A stretch of 64,000 bases of DNA from Rhinopithecus roxellana (GCF_007565055.1 NC_044557.1:68081095-68145094), one strand, 5' to 3'; shown: positions 36,651-49,084, counted from the first letter of the stretch. Made by a program: numbers and translations. Notes: generated by a model from the letters alone, not told the origin.

Positions 36651-38553
36651 AATCGAGAGTAATTTTTCATATTTGGATCCATGTAATATGAAAACTATTG
36701 GATTGATAACACATAAAGTAATCCAAAATATAGGAAAATACTAGATGAAGAAAGAAGCTTCATTTATTTGTGTAGTTTTTATACTTTCTGCAAACAATAA
36801 AATCGTTTCTTAGAGATGGAATATATGGAAACCATTATTTCATCCACTTCATACCAATTTCATTTTAACATGTGAGGAAACTCTTTTAGTAGTGTGGAAA
36901 ATGTGTATCTAGGGAAATTTTCAGTATAAAAACACAATGCAACATATGAAAGTTGGCATTAGCCTAGGTTATTAATAAACTGTGATTGTCCTACCTTATT
37001 CTTTGAGAAGCAGGTGGATTGATGATGGAAACAAAAATATAGCATATATCATTTTAATGTGTATTAGTACATTTCAGAAGAATATGAAGATTTTTTTTCT
37101 AGTGGTTAATCCTGTTAGCAGTATGGTTTGTAATTTGTGATTAGATTTAATGTTTTATTTTCAACAGGTGAAAAAATGTGTTCATATAATAATAAAAATG
37201 ATATTAAATTTCAAAATGTCATTTCTTTTCCAGTTTTCTATAATTCATACTAAGATTTCTGGCTTTTTCTAAGAAAAATTGTTTTGGTCATCTTAGCTAG
37301 TACTAATGGACTTAGTCTAATGGAAGGTTTTTATTTTATCACTATTCATATAAAGAGATAAATCTGTTTTAGGAAATCATTCTCTAAAGAGCTATAATTT
37401 TAATATGTTGATATTGCAAGTATATTTTGATGCAATATGCTTTGCTGTATACATCACTCAAAAAGAATGATGCAACTATTGCAGAACTTAAATGTGGTGT
37501 TTGATTTTAGAATTTGTAGTAGCTGATTCAAAGCTAAGTGTGTAAATTAAAATAGAAAATTTTGGTTTTGTGGCATATTGTTCATCTGTGTCAATCATAT
37601 TCAGTCACTAATATCTTTGGAAGAAATTTTTTCTTAGAATGCTGATTTTAACAGACATTTTTCTGTTTTGAAGTCACTGTGTAAAATGTTATTTGAACTT
37701 CTTCACTAGCACTGGGGGAAAAAGTATTTCCAAAACATGTGTCATATCTGTTATAGTTGATGGATTTGGATGGATACATTTTAGCATAAATTTTAATAAT
37801 CTATAAAGTGGCATTTGTAAGAATCTGTTGAATGAATAGGATTAAAAGGGAATATGATCAAAGAAAATTTGTCTACATTGAAGTTTAGTTTGGATTTTTA
37901 ATGCTGAAATGAAGCCATATATTTCAGCTACTCTTGTAATAAAGACTTGTACTATAATTATTACTTCATAAAATTTTTATGATATTTTGCTGTATTGAAA
38001 TAATTCAATTAAATATTGGCCTGATGACCATTCTTTGTTTTTGTGTGCACACTGGTTTACTGGGGAAGCATAAAAGGAATAGAAATCTGTTGAAACTATT
38101 TTTATTGCTCTTTTTGGTGATGACTCAATTAAATCTTTTCTTCAGACAATTAAAAGTTCAAAAGCATTGTAACAGACTTTAAATTAACTCAGTAATGTCT
38201 TGAACAATGTGGTCATACAACTAACACTGTTTTTACTAATGGTATCTTTCTTCAGCATTGGTGTTCAGGATTTGCTGTACGTAAATAATTGTAAACTTTT
38301 GGATCCTCTTTATTTCTACACTAACTTTATTTTTCTGAATCTGCTAACCTATAGTAGCAAAATCAACTTGCCATTAGTTCTTATGTATTTTTGTGGAATG
38401 CATTTGATTATATCTTCCCTAAAACTGTACACAGGATTCTTTCTCAAAATGATTTGAGGCCCTTTCCATCAGTGTCACTTTTTACCTTTTGAGTACATCC
38501 ACTCACTCCCATCTCCTTTGTCTATGTCTGTCCATTACACGATGTGATCACAG

Positions 38554-38586
38554 AAGAACTGGACTCTACAAGGAGAAGATATGCAG
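38554..38586 (+). CDS. RIMS1: Candidate RIM cassette microexon (33 nt)
   Basis: Predicted from splice signals and phase. A pyrimidine-rich stretch ('cactcccatctcctttgtct') leads to the acceptor 'gatgtgatcacag'; the donor is ATGCAG|GTCTGTCT. With an incoming G it reads E-E-L-D-S-T-R-R-R-Y-A and leaves one base: phase 1-1, 11 codons, no stop. The donor and the bases before it (GCAGGTCTGTCT) are identical to those of the 19504 exon. The peptide carries a basic R-R-R after an acidic start. I do not recall it from a published RIM isoform with certainty, so it stays a candidate, but five features fit (acceptor, donor, phase, length, openness). Confidence 0.55.
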
Positions 38587-39149
38587 GTCTGTCTCTTCCG
38601 CTTTTTTTGTTATTATTTTATTTATCTAACTTGTCCTAGAAATGTTTAATCATTTTTTATTCATTTCATAATTTTTCATTCCTTTGTAATATAACAAAAT
38701 ATTAAATCTTATGAGCATTTTAATTTAGGCATTTGTATATTCAGCTATCAACAGCAACTGCTCCAATTAGATGGATAAAAGTAAAATAATTAATTTTTAA
38801 AATATGTATATATGTAATTTTTCCATAAACTGAATAAAGGCAAATGGAATGTGTGTGTATGTATATGCTTAGGTACACACACATACACAGATATATATGT
38901 TTGGTTTCAAGCATTTTAGACTTAAAACTAGTTTTCAGTTTTTTAAAATAATTTCAAAAGTATTTGATTTCTAACATGAGTTCATCAGTGTTCTACACTG
39001 TGGAGAATACCAAAGACCTAATACCCTAAAAAAGCTATCAATATCACTGAAGAGTTAAGAGATGTGGATAACATGCTCTGTTTATGTGTCAGTGCAGCTT
39101 ATTCTGACAATATATTCTACGGAGATATAAACTGAAATAAAGCTTATTT

Positions 39150-40150
39150 CAACTAGATAGTCAGAAAAAGTGTCTTGGAAGAGGTAACACTTGAGCTGAA
39201 ACTTGAACATTCATTAAACAAATTTGGTACTGTTCTAGGTGCTGGAAGTAACAGGAGACACACAATAGCTCCCTATCCTTGCAGGTCTTTCCTAGTGTGA
39301 GTGTATGTATGTGTGTGTGTATATATATCCTTGCAGGTGTTTCCTAGTGTGAGTGTATGTATGTGTTTGTGTGTATATATATAATGTATGTACATATATA
39401 AAAAATATAATGGAATCAGAAAAGATGGTATGATTCCTTTCCCTGGGAAGGATAGATATTAGTTCAAGAAAGACTTCGTAGAAGAATTTGGTTGAATATT
39501 GAAAGCTAGAACACTGTTAGCCTCTTGTGTAGAGAGCATTTCAGGCAGAGGAAACAGTATGGCCAATAGCTTCACACAAGTTTAGGCAAAAGTCGGCAGA
39601 GACCAGATTTATAAAGATTATGTAAGTTACTGAAATATATAAAGCAACAGAATAGGTAGATATTTGTTTCTAAAAGATTAGTTTGGCAGTTATGTAAAAG
39701 ATGGACTGCAGCAATATAAGCAGAAAGATCATATATGGGGATAGTGTAATGAATCAGTTAAGAAATGATAATGGTCTGAATTAAGGTATCAGTAGAGGCA
39801 ATCAATACATGAGAAGTTATATAAAGATATAGAACCTACAAGTCCTGGTCACTGATCAGACTGGATATTATTGATGCAGGAAGAAGAGGAATAGGATGAT
39901 TTCAGGTGACTGAAATGTTTGACGGTACATTTTATTAGGATAGGGAATATATGTTATACAAGTTTCAGGGGAAAGATAGAATTCACTTTTAGAAATATTC
40001 ACATATAAATATCTTGTAGAGGTGATTGGTTTTCTGGAATTCAGGAGAGAAGTCTGTGTTAAGAGACATAGACTAGGGTAGCATATCAGCATTCAAGTGA
40101 TGCCATTGGAATTAATGGAATTGTCAGTAGCATATGAAGAGTAACAGAGA
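39150..40150 (+). repeat. Old mammalian interspersed repeat, family not assigned
   Basis: 'ggaagaggtaacacttgagc', 'catttcaggcagaggaaaca' and 'gattagtttggcagttatgt' follow the motif order of the same kind of old repeat as 22990-24060, more diverged and with a microsatellite insertion at 39277. ORF 39868-40092 (-) is not supported. Confidence 0.45.
39277..39382. repeat. Tandem duplication of a 52-54 bp unit ending in TG/TA repeats
   Basis: Unit 39277-39328 starts 'ccttgcaggtctttcctagt' and unit 39329-39382 starts 'ccttgcaggtgtttcctagt'. Both end in 'gtgtgtatatatat'. They differ by one substitution in the unique part and by the TG count. Confidence 0.95.
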
Positions 40151-40489
40151 CAAGAATCAAAATTTGGGGATCACTAGCACTTATTTACATTTAAGGAATG
40201 GATGAAAGAACAAAAGCCAGAAAACTGTGTTGAAAATGATTAAAGACAGTATGATATTCATGAAAGAAGAGAGTTTTAAAAAATCTATGATAGAAGTGAA
40301 TCTTAAGAAAGGGGTATAAGCAGTGGAGACAAATTCTAGAGAAGACAAATATGTTGTTAAATGGTAGAACTAGTCAATAATGATCTTTGCCTTATTGATT
40401 CAGTAAAGTTGTGGGTAGAAACCAAATAGAAGGGAAAGGAGATGAAAAAGAAAAAAATGAAGGTAATTAATACAAAATAGGCTTCTTGA

Positions 40490-40680
40490 TGGCTTGGGGA
40501 AATTTTGACTTATTCTCAAATGGTTCAGGAAAAAAACATTAATACTTAGAACAAATGATAATGCAAATAGGCCAAAATGCTAACTTGGTGAATCTGAGGG
40601 AAGAGTATATGGGAGTTCTTTGTACTATCGCAACTTTCTATACATGTAAAATTGTCTCAAAATTAAAATATACCCCCCCC
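40490..40680 (+). mobile_element. Old L1-type 3' UTR remnant
   Basis: 'ctcaaatggttcaggaaaaa', 'ggtgaatctgagggaagagt' and 'atatgggagttctttgtact' resemble the 3' UTR of older L1 elements. It ends in an unusual C8A7 tract (40673-40687). Confidence 0.5.
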
Positions 40681-43467
40681 CAAAAAAAGAATACCATGGG
40701 AAATGAGACAGGGAGCTCACCAAGGATCTCCTGAAGAATGGTTATAGTTTAGCTGAGTGGAGACCCTAAATTTGTGATGGCATTGGTTCTCTAAGATTGT
40801 GTAATGATAGGCTCATTAGCACACTTTGGATGTAGTAATTAATCATTTGGATCACAGTTGGAACTTTGTGGGCAGTTATATAGAAAGTAGAGGAGAATAG
40901 GGATATTTAGCGTGGCTGGCAAGGGAAGTAGTTGAAGTAATGTTCAAATGGATTGGGAAGGATGTTGTGTTAAATCATGTTTTCATGTAAAATCATGCAG
41001 AATGTTTGATGAATTGGGAGAGAAGGTCTCAATGAAAGAAATGAAATGTATGGTGATTACTAAGGCAATAGAAGCAAACTAAGCAGGTTATTATGAGAGA
41101 CAATTTAATTATCTTTAGAATTTTCAGATGTTGGACAATTCCAAATAATGTGAAGACATAATGTTTGTTTTGAGGAGTGAGTTTCCAAGATGGAGCATGG
41201 ATTACAGTTTGGGAATGCAAATAAAGCAACAAATTTTGATGCTAGCATTTTTATACAGACATTGAAATTATTGAGGGCCTCAGCTTGATAGATATGTGAA
41301 GGAAATTGCCTGGAATATAGATGGTAGCAACAAGGAAGAATAATGGTATGAACATAAAAGACATAGACTTCACATAGATTAGAAAAGTAAACATGTGGAA
41401 GCAGCAATTCATACCAAGAAGAATGCTGATGCCATTTCCGAGCTTCTATAGTATATATGTAAGTTAAAGGATTTTGAGCGCTTCCCCTCAGAATGTTTCT
41501 GAGGGAGATAGTATTCTTGAAGGGTCAACATTCCATTCATGATACGAAGGGAAATGAATGTTCTCTGATGAAGTTGAGGGATATATTGTATTTAAGTAAA
41601 AGGAACAGGGTTTTAAACCACAGTAGAAAAGATTAGGAGGTCTCTAAGCAATGCAGAAAGAATTAGAGAAAGCAGCTCAGGATAGTAGGGTTTTGACGTA
41701 CCAACTGGAAAATGTTAAGAATGAGTGCTGGTTGGAAGGAATAAACCATGTAATTTAGTAGTAGCAAAACAAGGAGAATAATAAGGAATTTAAGCTTAGA
41801 GGGGGAAGAAAATTCAGAGGTACAACTTAAAGGTTGAGCAAAGGAATCTTTATGATATGCATAAAGGCAGAGGAAAAGGACTTGGTTGAGAGCATTTGAA
41901 GACTCCAAAGAGGAGAGGATTAATAATGGAAGCAACTTTTCTTACAAAAAAAAAAAAAATGATATCTAGGATGTGTGTTGAATGTTTAAATTTATAGAGG
42001 CAAAAATGTTTTATTGTCTTCAAATATTAAGTTCTAAATTAATTATCATAGTTAACTAAACATAATTTGAAGTCTTTCTTAATATACACTTCTAAAATTG
42101 TAATGGTAGCTATAGATCTATAACACCCATTTTCCTCCTAGTATGATGAAGTTGAAGCCTGAGCTTCCTGGATTTCTGTTACAGACCCCTAATACTGTAA
42201 GGGAGACATGGTCTGTATAACCAGCATTGTATTTGAGATTCTAAAACTCACATAAGCCTAAAGATAAATAAAGACTAATGCATTCTCTTCCAAAGTAAGA
42301 GTAAAGCGAGAATAATACAGAGGATAGGAAAACATTCAGAGAAAAAGGAAATCATTTTAGAAGAGGAAGCAGTAAATTTTGTGACAAGCAATTCAGAATG
42401 TATTTCACCTGTTTAATAAAAGCAAACTAAAGTTAAGGCTTTTCAAAAACTGACTGTAGTATGTGGCCAATAAAAGGTAATATCTTTATTATTCTGTCAC
42501 TCACATCTCTAATGATATGCAGGTTGGTTATCTTTCTTTATAAATTTTAGCCCAAAATATGATGGAGAAATAATTTCACAAGTCCAATTACTTCACTAAC
42601 ATATTTGGTCAAAGTATATGTTTTATGTTTTAAACCACAATTATAAGACCTTCAATTGCATTACAAGGTCCAATTACAATCACTGCATCATTCTACACAA
42701 TAAATGGAGGATTACACATCTGAAAGCAGCAAAAAATGTTGACTTAGCACTTGCAAATCGTAATGAAGTTTCTTTTAAATGAGAAGTAGCATGCTTTATT
42801 AGGGTGTATTAGACCTTTTCTTACTCATATGAAATTTCATATGACAATTTTTTAAAATCATCGTTAAGTCTAATACAAAATAATTTTTTAAAATACTATT
42901 TGTTAAGTTACATAAACCAACATCTTAAGTTTCAATTACAAAAATTTTTAGAATTACTTCCAGACCTGATTTAGAGCATCTGACAAGATTGGTGCTTGTA
43001 TAATATACGTTTTACTCATAAGGAGATCTCAGCTTAAAAAATGTTTTGTCAGCTGTGTTTCTCACCAGTCTCTTAGATCAATTATTATTATTGTGATATT
43101 TATTTTTGTTATGATATTATGTTAATAATTATTAAGTTATTATTATAGTTGGATCTGTGCTACCTTAAGAGTTTGAGAAAATATGTTATAAATTACTATT
43201 TCAGACTGATCCATTTGTCTTCCAGATACTAATGTTAATTTGAAAAGCTTAACAATTCAAATGGAATAGATTTCAAACATTTCTTAATAAAAATACAGTT
43301 GGGAATAAGTAACATATATTTTGTGTTGTAATTATAATGTTTAGTAAAATAATCACTTCCTGTTAGGGTTAGCTAAGTGAAACTTCTAAAAATTAATACA
43401 ATTACAGTATTCTTTTCTGTTTTGGTTCTCTGATTATTCTGAATGTTGCCCATTGATATGTATTATC

Positions 43468-43808
43468 TTAGTCCATTCAGACTGCTGTAACAAAATGTCA
43501 TAAGCTAGGTGGCTTATAATGCACAAAAATTTATTTCTTACAGTTCTGGGGACTGGAAAGTCTAAGTAAGATCAAGGTGCCAACAAATTTAGTGTCTGGC
43601 TAGGGCCTGCTTTCTGGTTCATGGACCGCCATCTTTTTTTCTCTTTGTCTTAATATGGTAGAAGGGGCAATGGATCTCTCTTGGCCTCTTTCATTATGGC
43701 ACAAATCCCACAACACCCACATGACCTAATTACCCGCCAAAGGCTCCATCTCCTAATATGCTCACTTTAGTGGTTAGGGTTTCAACATGAGTTTTGAAGA
43801 GACTATAG
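43468..43808 (-). mobile_element. MaLR-type solitary LTR, antisense
   Basis: 'cttagtccattcagactgct', 'ggtggcttataatgcac', 'ctggttcatggaccgccatc', 'cacatgacctaattacc' and 'gttagggtttcaacatgag' match an MLT1/MST-type LTR read in reverse complement. No internal retroviral coding sequence is attached. Confidence 0.8.
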
Positions 43809-44792
43809 CATGTATCATTTCAAACTTGTATATCAATTCTTGTCAGATTTGAGTGGCATATATGACATATTTTGAATGCTCTGTGCTTTTATATGGCATA
43901 TTGTTACACTTATGTCCTTAAAAGTAAAGAGAAGTAACATTCATTATAGTAGTAATTTAATATATGTGCATGCACAGACACATATAAATGCACATATAAG
44001 CTGTTCTTGAAATTTTCCAAAATCTTAATTATTATCAATTGTATTTCACATTCTATCCATTTTATAGATACTCTGTGTGCATTGATTACATCTTTTATTT
44101 GATTAACTCAGTATTATTTATGAAAGTCAAAGACGGAGATACTCAAGATGGCTCAGTCATGAAAACCTTATATAACCCTAGTACCCTAAAATCTTGAAAA
44201 TGCAAATCATTCAGTCTATAAGGAGGCACAAAGTGTCAATGCTATGTTCAATACTGGGATAGATAGTTTAAAAGTATATAGGAATATTTTATATAAGCTT
44301 AAGCTTAAATATTTTATTAAGTATTATACATCTAAAAAAAGTCTCAAATGAAATATATATGTATATATAAAATATCACATATGACAGCGTCTGTTGATAA
44401 AGTATAATACTTAAGCTCAATTTACTAAAGCTTATAAATATTCAAATAAAAGAAAAGAATTAAAGCTCTTGGAACTGAAAAGAGTAAGGATACCCCAACA
44501 TGGAGCAAATAACTATGGAACAATTAGCTGTTTAGTGATTAAGTCATTTAAAACGAGGTTTGGAATGCACCATTTTGTAGTTATTTTTAGATATAAAATT
44601 TCATCTACACTAGAAATTAAATCCTGAATTTAAGATGTTACTGCTAAATTATTAATGTATTACTCATACATTCTGAATACTATAACATTCTATTTTACCT
44701 ACGCCTATCACCCACCTTAACTCTGTGTCCTAAAAATTTCAGCTGTTAGGGAAAATATTTGTTCCTGTGAGAAATGTTGGTCTGAAAAGCAG

Positions 44793-45005
44793 TATAAGAG
44801 CAGATTCTGGAACTAAACTGCCTCATCAGCTCCACCACTTACTTGCTCCATGATCTTGTGAAAGTTACCCTGTGCCTCAGATTCCTCATCTGTAAAATGG
44901 GAATAATTATAGTACTACCTCAAATGGATATTGCAAAAATTAAGTTAGCCAAAATATAATGTGCAAACACATGAAAACTGTGCCCACTACAGAGCAAGCC
45001 CTATA
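44793..45005 (+). mobile_element. MIR element, near full length
   Basis: 'ccaccacttacttgctccat', 'gtgcctcagattcctcatct' and 'gtaaaatgggaataattata' are well-preserved MIR core motifs, followed by 'aaaattaagttagcc' and the 'gagcaagccc' tail. Confidence 0.88.
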
Positions 45006-45254
45006 AAAGAAGAATTTTATTTTTTTACAAAAATACATGAAAACTGAATTTTTATTTCAAATCATCTGCATTTTGATGTGTATGCATTGTTTCCATTATC
45101 TAGAATTAATTCTTTGTTATATGCATTAAGATATACTAGTTTGTGATTGCTAGTTTAGGAGATAACTGACAAGCAAATCTATGCATCAAGCTTATTGCAC
45201 CTGTACTCTTAAGCTTTATTATTTCTGAAAAAACATAGTTGGGTGGAAGAAGCA

Positions 45255-45360
45255 AGAGTGTTGAAATCAGACAGGTGTGAATTATTATTCAGGTTCTGCC
45301 AGTCACTAGGGATATGACTTTGGGCTGCCTGCTTAACACTTCTTATTAATCTTAGTAAAC
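45255..45360 (+). mobile_element. MIR fragment
   Basis: 'gaaatcagacaggtgtgaat', 'caggttctgccagtcactag' and 'gatatgactttgggctgcc' are the MIR 5' and core parts; the 3' part is missing. Confidence 0.75.
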
Positions 45361-45399
45361 TCCAGCTAGATTAAGGGGTTAATTATGTTTTAATGAAAG

Positions 45400-46205
45400 C
45401 ATAAAATATTTATTTCTATGAAAAAAGAAAACCATCCTAAAACTAAAAGCAATGAAATAAATTTAAAAAGAGGAAGAATCCTGAGTGCAACATGGCAGGT
45501 ATAAATTTCGGAATATCAAAATAATCATAAATAAAAGGCACACAAGTTGGGAAGATATTTGCTGCAACTCAGATAAAATGTTAAAAGCCTTAACATCTGA
45601 ATAACTTTTACAAAGTATATATTCAATAAAACTCTAATAGAAAAAATGGGCAAAGGATATATACAGACATTTCTCTAAACAAGACATGCAGTGGTAAGTA
45701 AACATATGAAAAAATTTCATTTCAATCATGACCCAATAAATACTATTTTAAATGAGATATCATGTCCACCTATTTAAAACGCCATGGTGATGCCTGTATG
45801 TGGAGAGAAAAAATTTGAAAAAAACCATGGTAAGAGTGTGATAACAGAGTAGCAGTGAAATTTAGCATACCTTTCTGTAAAGCACTTCTGCAATATAAAT
45901 GAAGAACCTTAAAAATGTTCATAAACTTTGGACTCTGTAGAAATAGAAATTCAAATAAAAGCATATGTATGATATATTCACTAAGCATTATTTGTAACAA
46001 TAAAAATGATCTTACCATGAATATTAAATAATGGGGCAATGGCTAAATAAGTTATATGCATACACAACCATTTAAATGAATAATTTTTTTGCCATATACA
46101 TTAGAAACACATTTCTTTTTTGTAATTTGAAAGAAATTGGAAGTAATATCTGTAAAGAACTTGTTACAAAGTTTCATCCACAGTAAAAAATCAAACAATG
46201 GTAGC
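45400..46205 (+). mobile_element. L1M fragment (3' end of ORF2 and 3' UTR), diverged
   Basis: 'aaaaaatgggcaaaggatat', 'cagacatttctctaaacaag', 'ggcaatggctaaataagtta' and 'cacaaccatttaaatgaata' are the recurrent landmarks of old L1 ORF2 3' ends and UTRs, in sense orientation. No intact reading frame. Confidence 0.75.
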
Positions 46206-46526
46206 TCTTATTATTACACAACTCAAATTATGTCAAGAGGTTATTTTTTAGATAAATACATTATTAACTCTTTATAATTTATGTTTGTTATAAGCAAAAT
46301 CAGTAGGATTTTGAATCCAGATTTAATACCTCAGTAACCTGTAATGATGAATTAGTAAGGAGTTTGTATAATACCCACTTCCAGGATTATTTTTAAAAAG
46401 AGAAAATTTCTTTTAATAGTAGAACTGGGCATTGGACTATACCTTGAATACTTCATTTGTTCATCCGTAGCACCAGAAACAAGACAAATTACTTCTAGAT
46501 TTTTCTTCAAAAATAAAAAATAAAAA

Positions 46527-46965
46527 GGCCGGGCGGTGGCTCACTCCTGTAATCCCAGCACTTTGGGAGGCCAAGGCGGGCGGATCACGAGGTCAGGAGA
46601 TCCAGACCATACTGGCTAACACGGTGAAACCCCGTCTCTACTAAAAATACAAAAAATTAGCCGGGCGCAGTGGCTCACGCCTGTAATCCCAGCACTTTGG
46701 GAGGCCTAGGCAGGCAGATCACTAGGTCAGGAGATCAAGACCATCCTTGCTAACACGATGAAACTCCATCTCTACTAAAAATACCAAAAATTAGCTGGGT
46801 GTGGTGGCGGGCGCCTGTAGTCCGCCAGGCGGACTGAGGCAGGAGAATGGCGTGAACCCGGGAGGCGGAGCTTGCAGCAAGCCCCCAGGCGAGATCCCGC
46901 GGCTGCGCTCCACCCTGGGCGACAGAGTGGAGACTCCATCTCAAAAAAACAAACAAAAAACCGAA
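46527..46965 (+). mobile_element. Trimeric Alu with duplicated left arm
   Basis: A left arm 46527-46659 runs up to 'aattagccgggcg', where a right arm should start. Instead 'cagtggctcacgcctg' begins a second left arm, followed by a normal right arm ending near 46945 and an A-rich tail. The right arm is itself odd: 'tgtagtccgccaggcggact' replaces the usual text before 'gaggcaggag', and 'agcaagcccccaggcgagat' replaces the usual 'agtgagccgagat'. ORFs here are Alu shadows. Confidence 0.9.
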
Positions 46966-47039
46966 ACCATGCTTTTATTAAAGAACAATAAAACAAGCAA
47001 ATGTTTTATTTTCTGTTGCCCTGTTTAGAGGCATGTTGG

Positions 47040-47150
47040 TATAGGCAATAAAACATGAAATTTGAAGGCCAATGTGATCTTGGATAAGTTTCCTAATTTC
47101 TCCAATCTCAGTTTCATCATTGTTAAAAAATAAGGTTGAGGGTTGATAAT
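47040..47150 (+). mobile_element. MIR fragment
   Basis: 'tgtgatcttggataagtttc', 'ctaatttctccaatctcagt' and 'ttcatcattgttaaaaaata' are the MIR core. Short and diverged. Confidence 0.6.
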
Positions 47151-47734
47151 TTGTATGTGTACATATGTGTATACTTTCAACCAACAGGAAAAAATAAATG
47201 ACCAGCCAAAATGAAAAATTTTCCACTTCAATAGCAAGCAAATAAATTTCAAAAAAGGAAAACACACAAAAAGACATAGTCTACCACTTTTCTCATTTAG
47301 GATTGAAGACTTGTGTTTAAAATTAGAGAAATTTTTCATTAAATGTCTAGCAGGTGACCAGAAGCATATTGTTAATACAAATCATTTTAAACTATTCAAA
47401 TTCCTTCTTTAAATAATTTTCTAATGCCCAAATGTATACTTTGTGCTCACAATTGTAGTCAGTTCTAGATTTCAGGTGTTAGTAGTGAAAATATGAGTCT
47501 TTACTAAGATAGGAATGCAATTCCAAGACTATTAAAATCTCCTTATAAAATGGCCAAATAACCTGCAAATTTGGCTACGCTAGATTCAAATCATTCCTAG
47601 TTATTATATGGTATATTAAAGTATAATACAATATAATTGCTCTCCATAAAGGAAAGTTATTTCTGAAATTCTTATTCTCCTACTATAAAGATATCTTATA
47701 TTCCAAAAATTTATTTGTTCAGCAAATATCTATT

Positions 47735-48210
47735 AAATATGTATGCATCAGGCCTTATTCTAGGTGCTGGAGACATAACAGTGACATAGACATACAAGAT
47801 CTCCCCATATGGAAATTATCTTTTTGAAAGAAAGTAGTCCCTAAAAAGTTAAACTTAGATAGTTTTAAGTGCTCTTATTTAAAATTCTTTTGCAATCTAG
47901 TGGGATTGGGATAGGGAAGCAGCTATTTTTGATGGAATAATCCAGGAAGTCTTATCTAAGGAAGTGATGTTTGAACTAAACCAGAAGAGTAAGAAGAAAC
48001 CAGATATGTAAAGTAGCCAGGAAATACATCACACTAAAGACCCTTAAACAGAAGATAAAGTAAGGGAATTAAAGTTTAGAAGAGGAGAATAATTTATGCT
48101 ATAAAGTATTTTTGCGAGCAGGCATTTAAGCGTCAGTGAAGGATAAGGGAGTTTTTAAACTTTAAGTTTTACAGGAAGATGAATGAGTAAAGTGTAACAC
48201 TGGATGGCAG
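47735..48210 (+). repeat. Old mammalian interspersed repeat, family not assigned
   Basis: 'tattctaggtgctggagaca' followed by 'ggaagtgatgtttgaactaa' and 'gtagccaggaaatacat' has the motif order of the repeat noted at 39150, in diverged form. Confidence 0.4.
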
Positions 48211-48449
48211 TTATGATTAAAATATATTTGTTAAATTTTCTGAGTTGAAATGAAAGAGTACATTTGTAATAAGCCAAGTTTGTGATCAAGGATTTAGTAA
48301 ATACTAACATGTACACAATACTTAATATTCATTAGAACATAGTGAATTTAAGTTATGATTTTTTTCGGATCCCTTTCTTCCTCTTTGCCCATTTAAAACT
48401 CTATACTTCTATATCTGTGATGAAAACATAACATATACGAAGGTAAATT

Positions 48450-48737
48450 GGCCATGCACGGTGGTGCATGCCTGTAATCTCAGCACTTTAGGAGTCCAAG
48501 GCAGGGAGGATCACTTGAGGCCAGGAGTTTGAGACCAGCCTGGACAACACAGCAAGACCCCATCTCTACAAAAAATTTAAAAATCAGCTGGGTGTGGTGG
48601 CACACGCCTGTAGTCCCTGCTGTTTGGGAGGCTGAGGTGGGAGGTTGTCTTGAGCCTAGGAGTTGAAGGCTACAGTGAGCCATAATTGCAGCACTGCACT
48701 CCAGCCTGGATAATGCAGCAAGACCCTGTCTCAAAAA
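48450..48737 (+). mobile_element. AluJ-like, sense
   Basis: From 'ggccatgcacggtggtgcat' to 'gaccctgtctcaaaaagag'. It has AluJ-type diverged arms and a (TG)n/(CA)n tract (about 48740-48770) growing from its tail. ORF 48480-48767 (-) is an Alu shadow. Confidence 0.92.
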
Positions 48738-49084
48738 GAGTGTGTGTGTATACACACACACACACATATATTTATATATTTGATTAATACATTATGTTGC
48801 ATAACTTATGGGAAGAACATAGTTATAGATTATAGATCGTGCTAGTATGAAGGAGGTTGATAGGCTTGTTTAGAGTAAAGGGGTGAGAATTTAAGGAAAT
48901 CTGTAAAAATATTAAAGAATGACTATATTATAGCCCAAAGTTGGGTTCATGGGGAAATCAGATGAAATATTACCAAAAAAAATGGACAGAGGAGAAACTG
49001 CTCAAAAAGAAAAGGGTAAAGATGTCAAAAGGAAGGAAAGATGCTGGAAAAAGAGGAAAGAATGAAATAAAATCTGACTCTGCA

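Larger units (their letters stand above)
28791..38553 (+). other. Intron between the 28701 and 38554 cassettes
   Basis: Nearly 10 kb. It contains a piggyBac-type MITE, three Alus, a Tigger-like remnant and a MIR. Stretches 29560-31470, 31800-33400, 34180-35070 and 36670-38540 show no recognised gene. The many small ORFs there have no supporting signals. Confidence 0.7.

Noticed and set aside
37102..37124. 23-nt segment after 'ttttttctag' ending before GTTTGT
   Set aside because: The length breaks the phase-1 pattern and the donor is weak.
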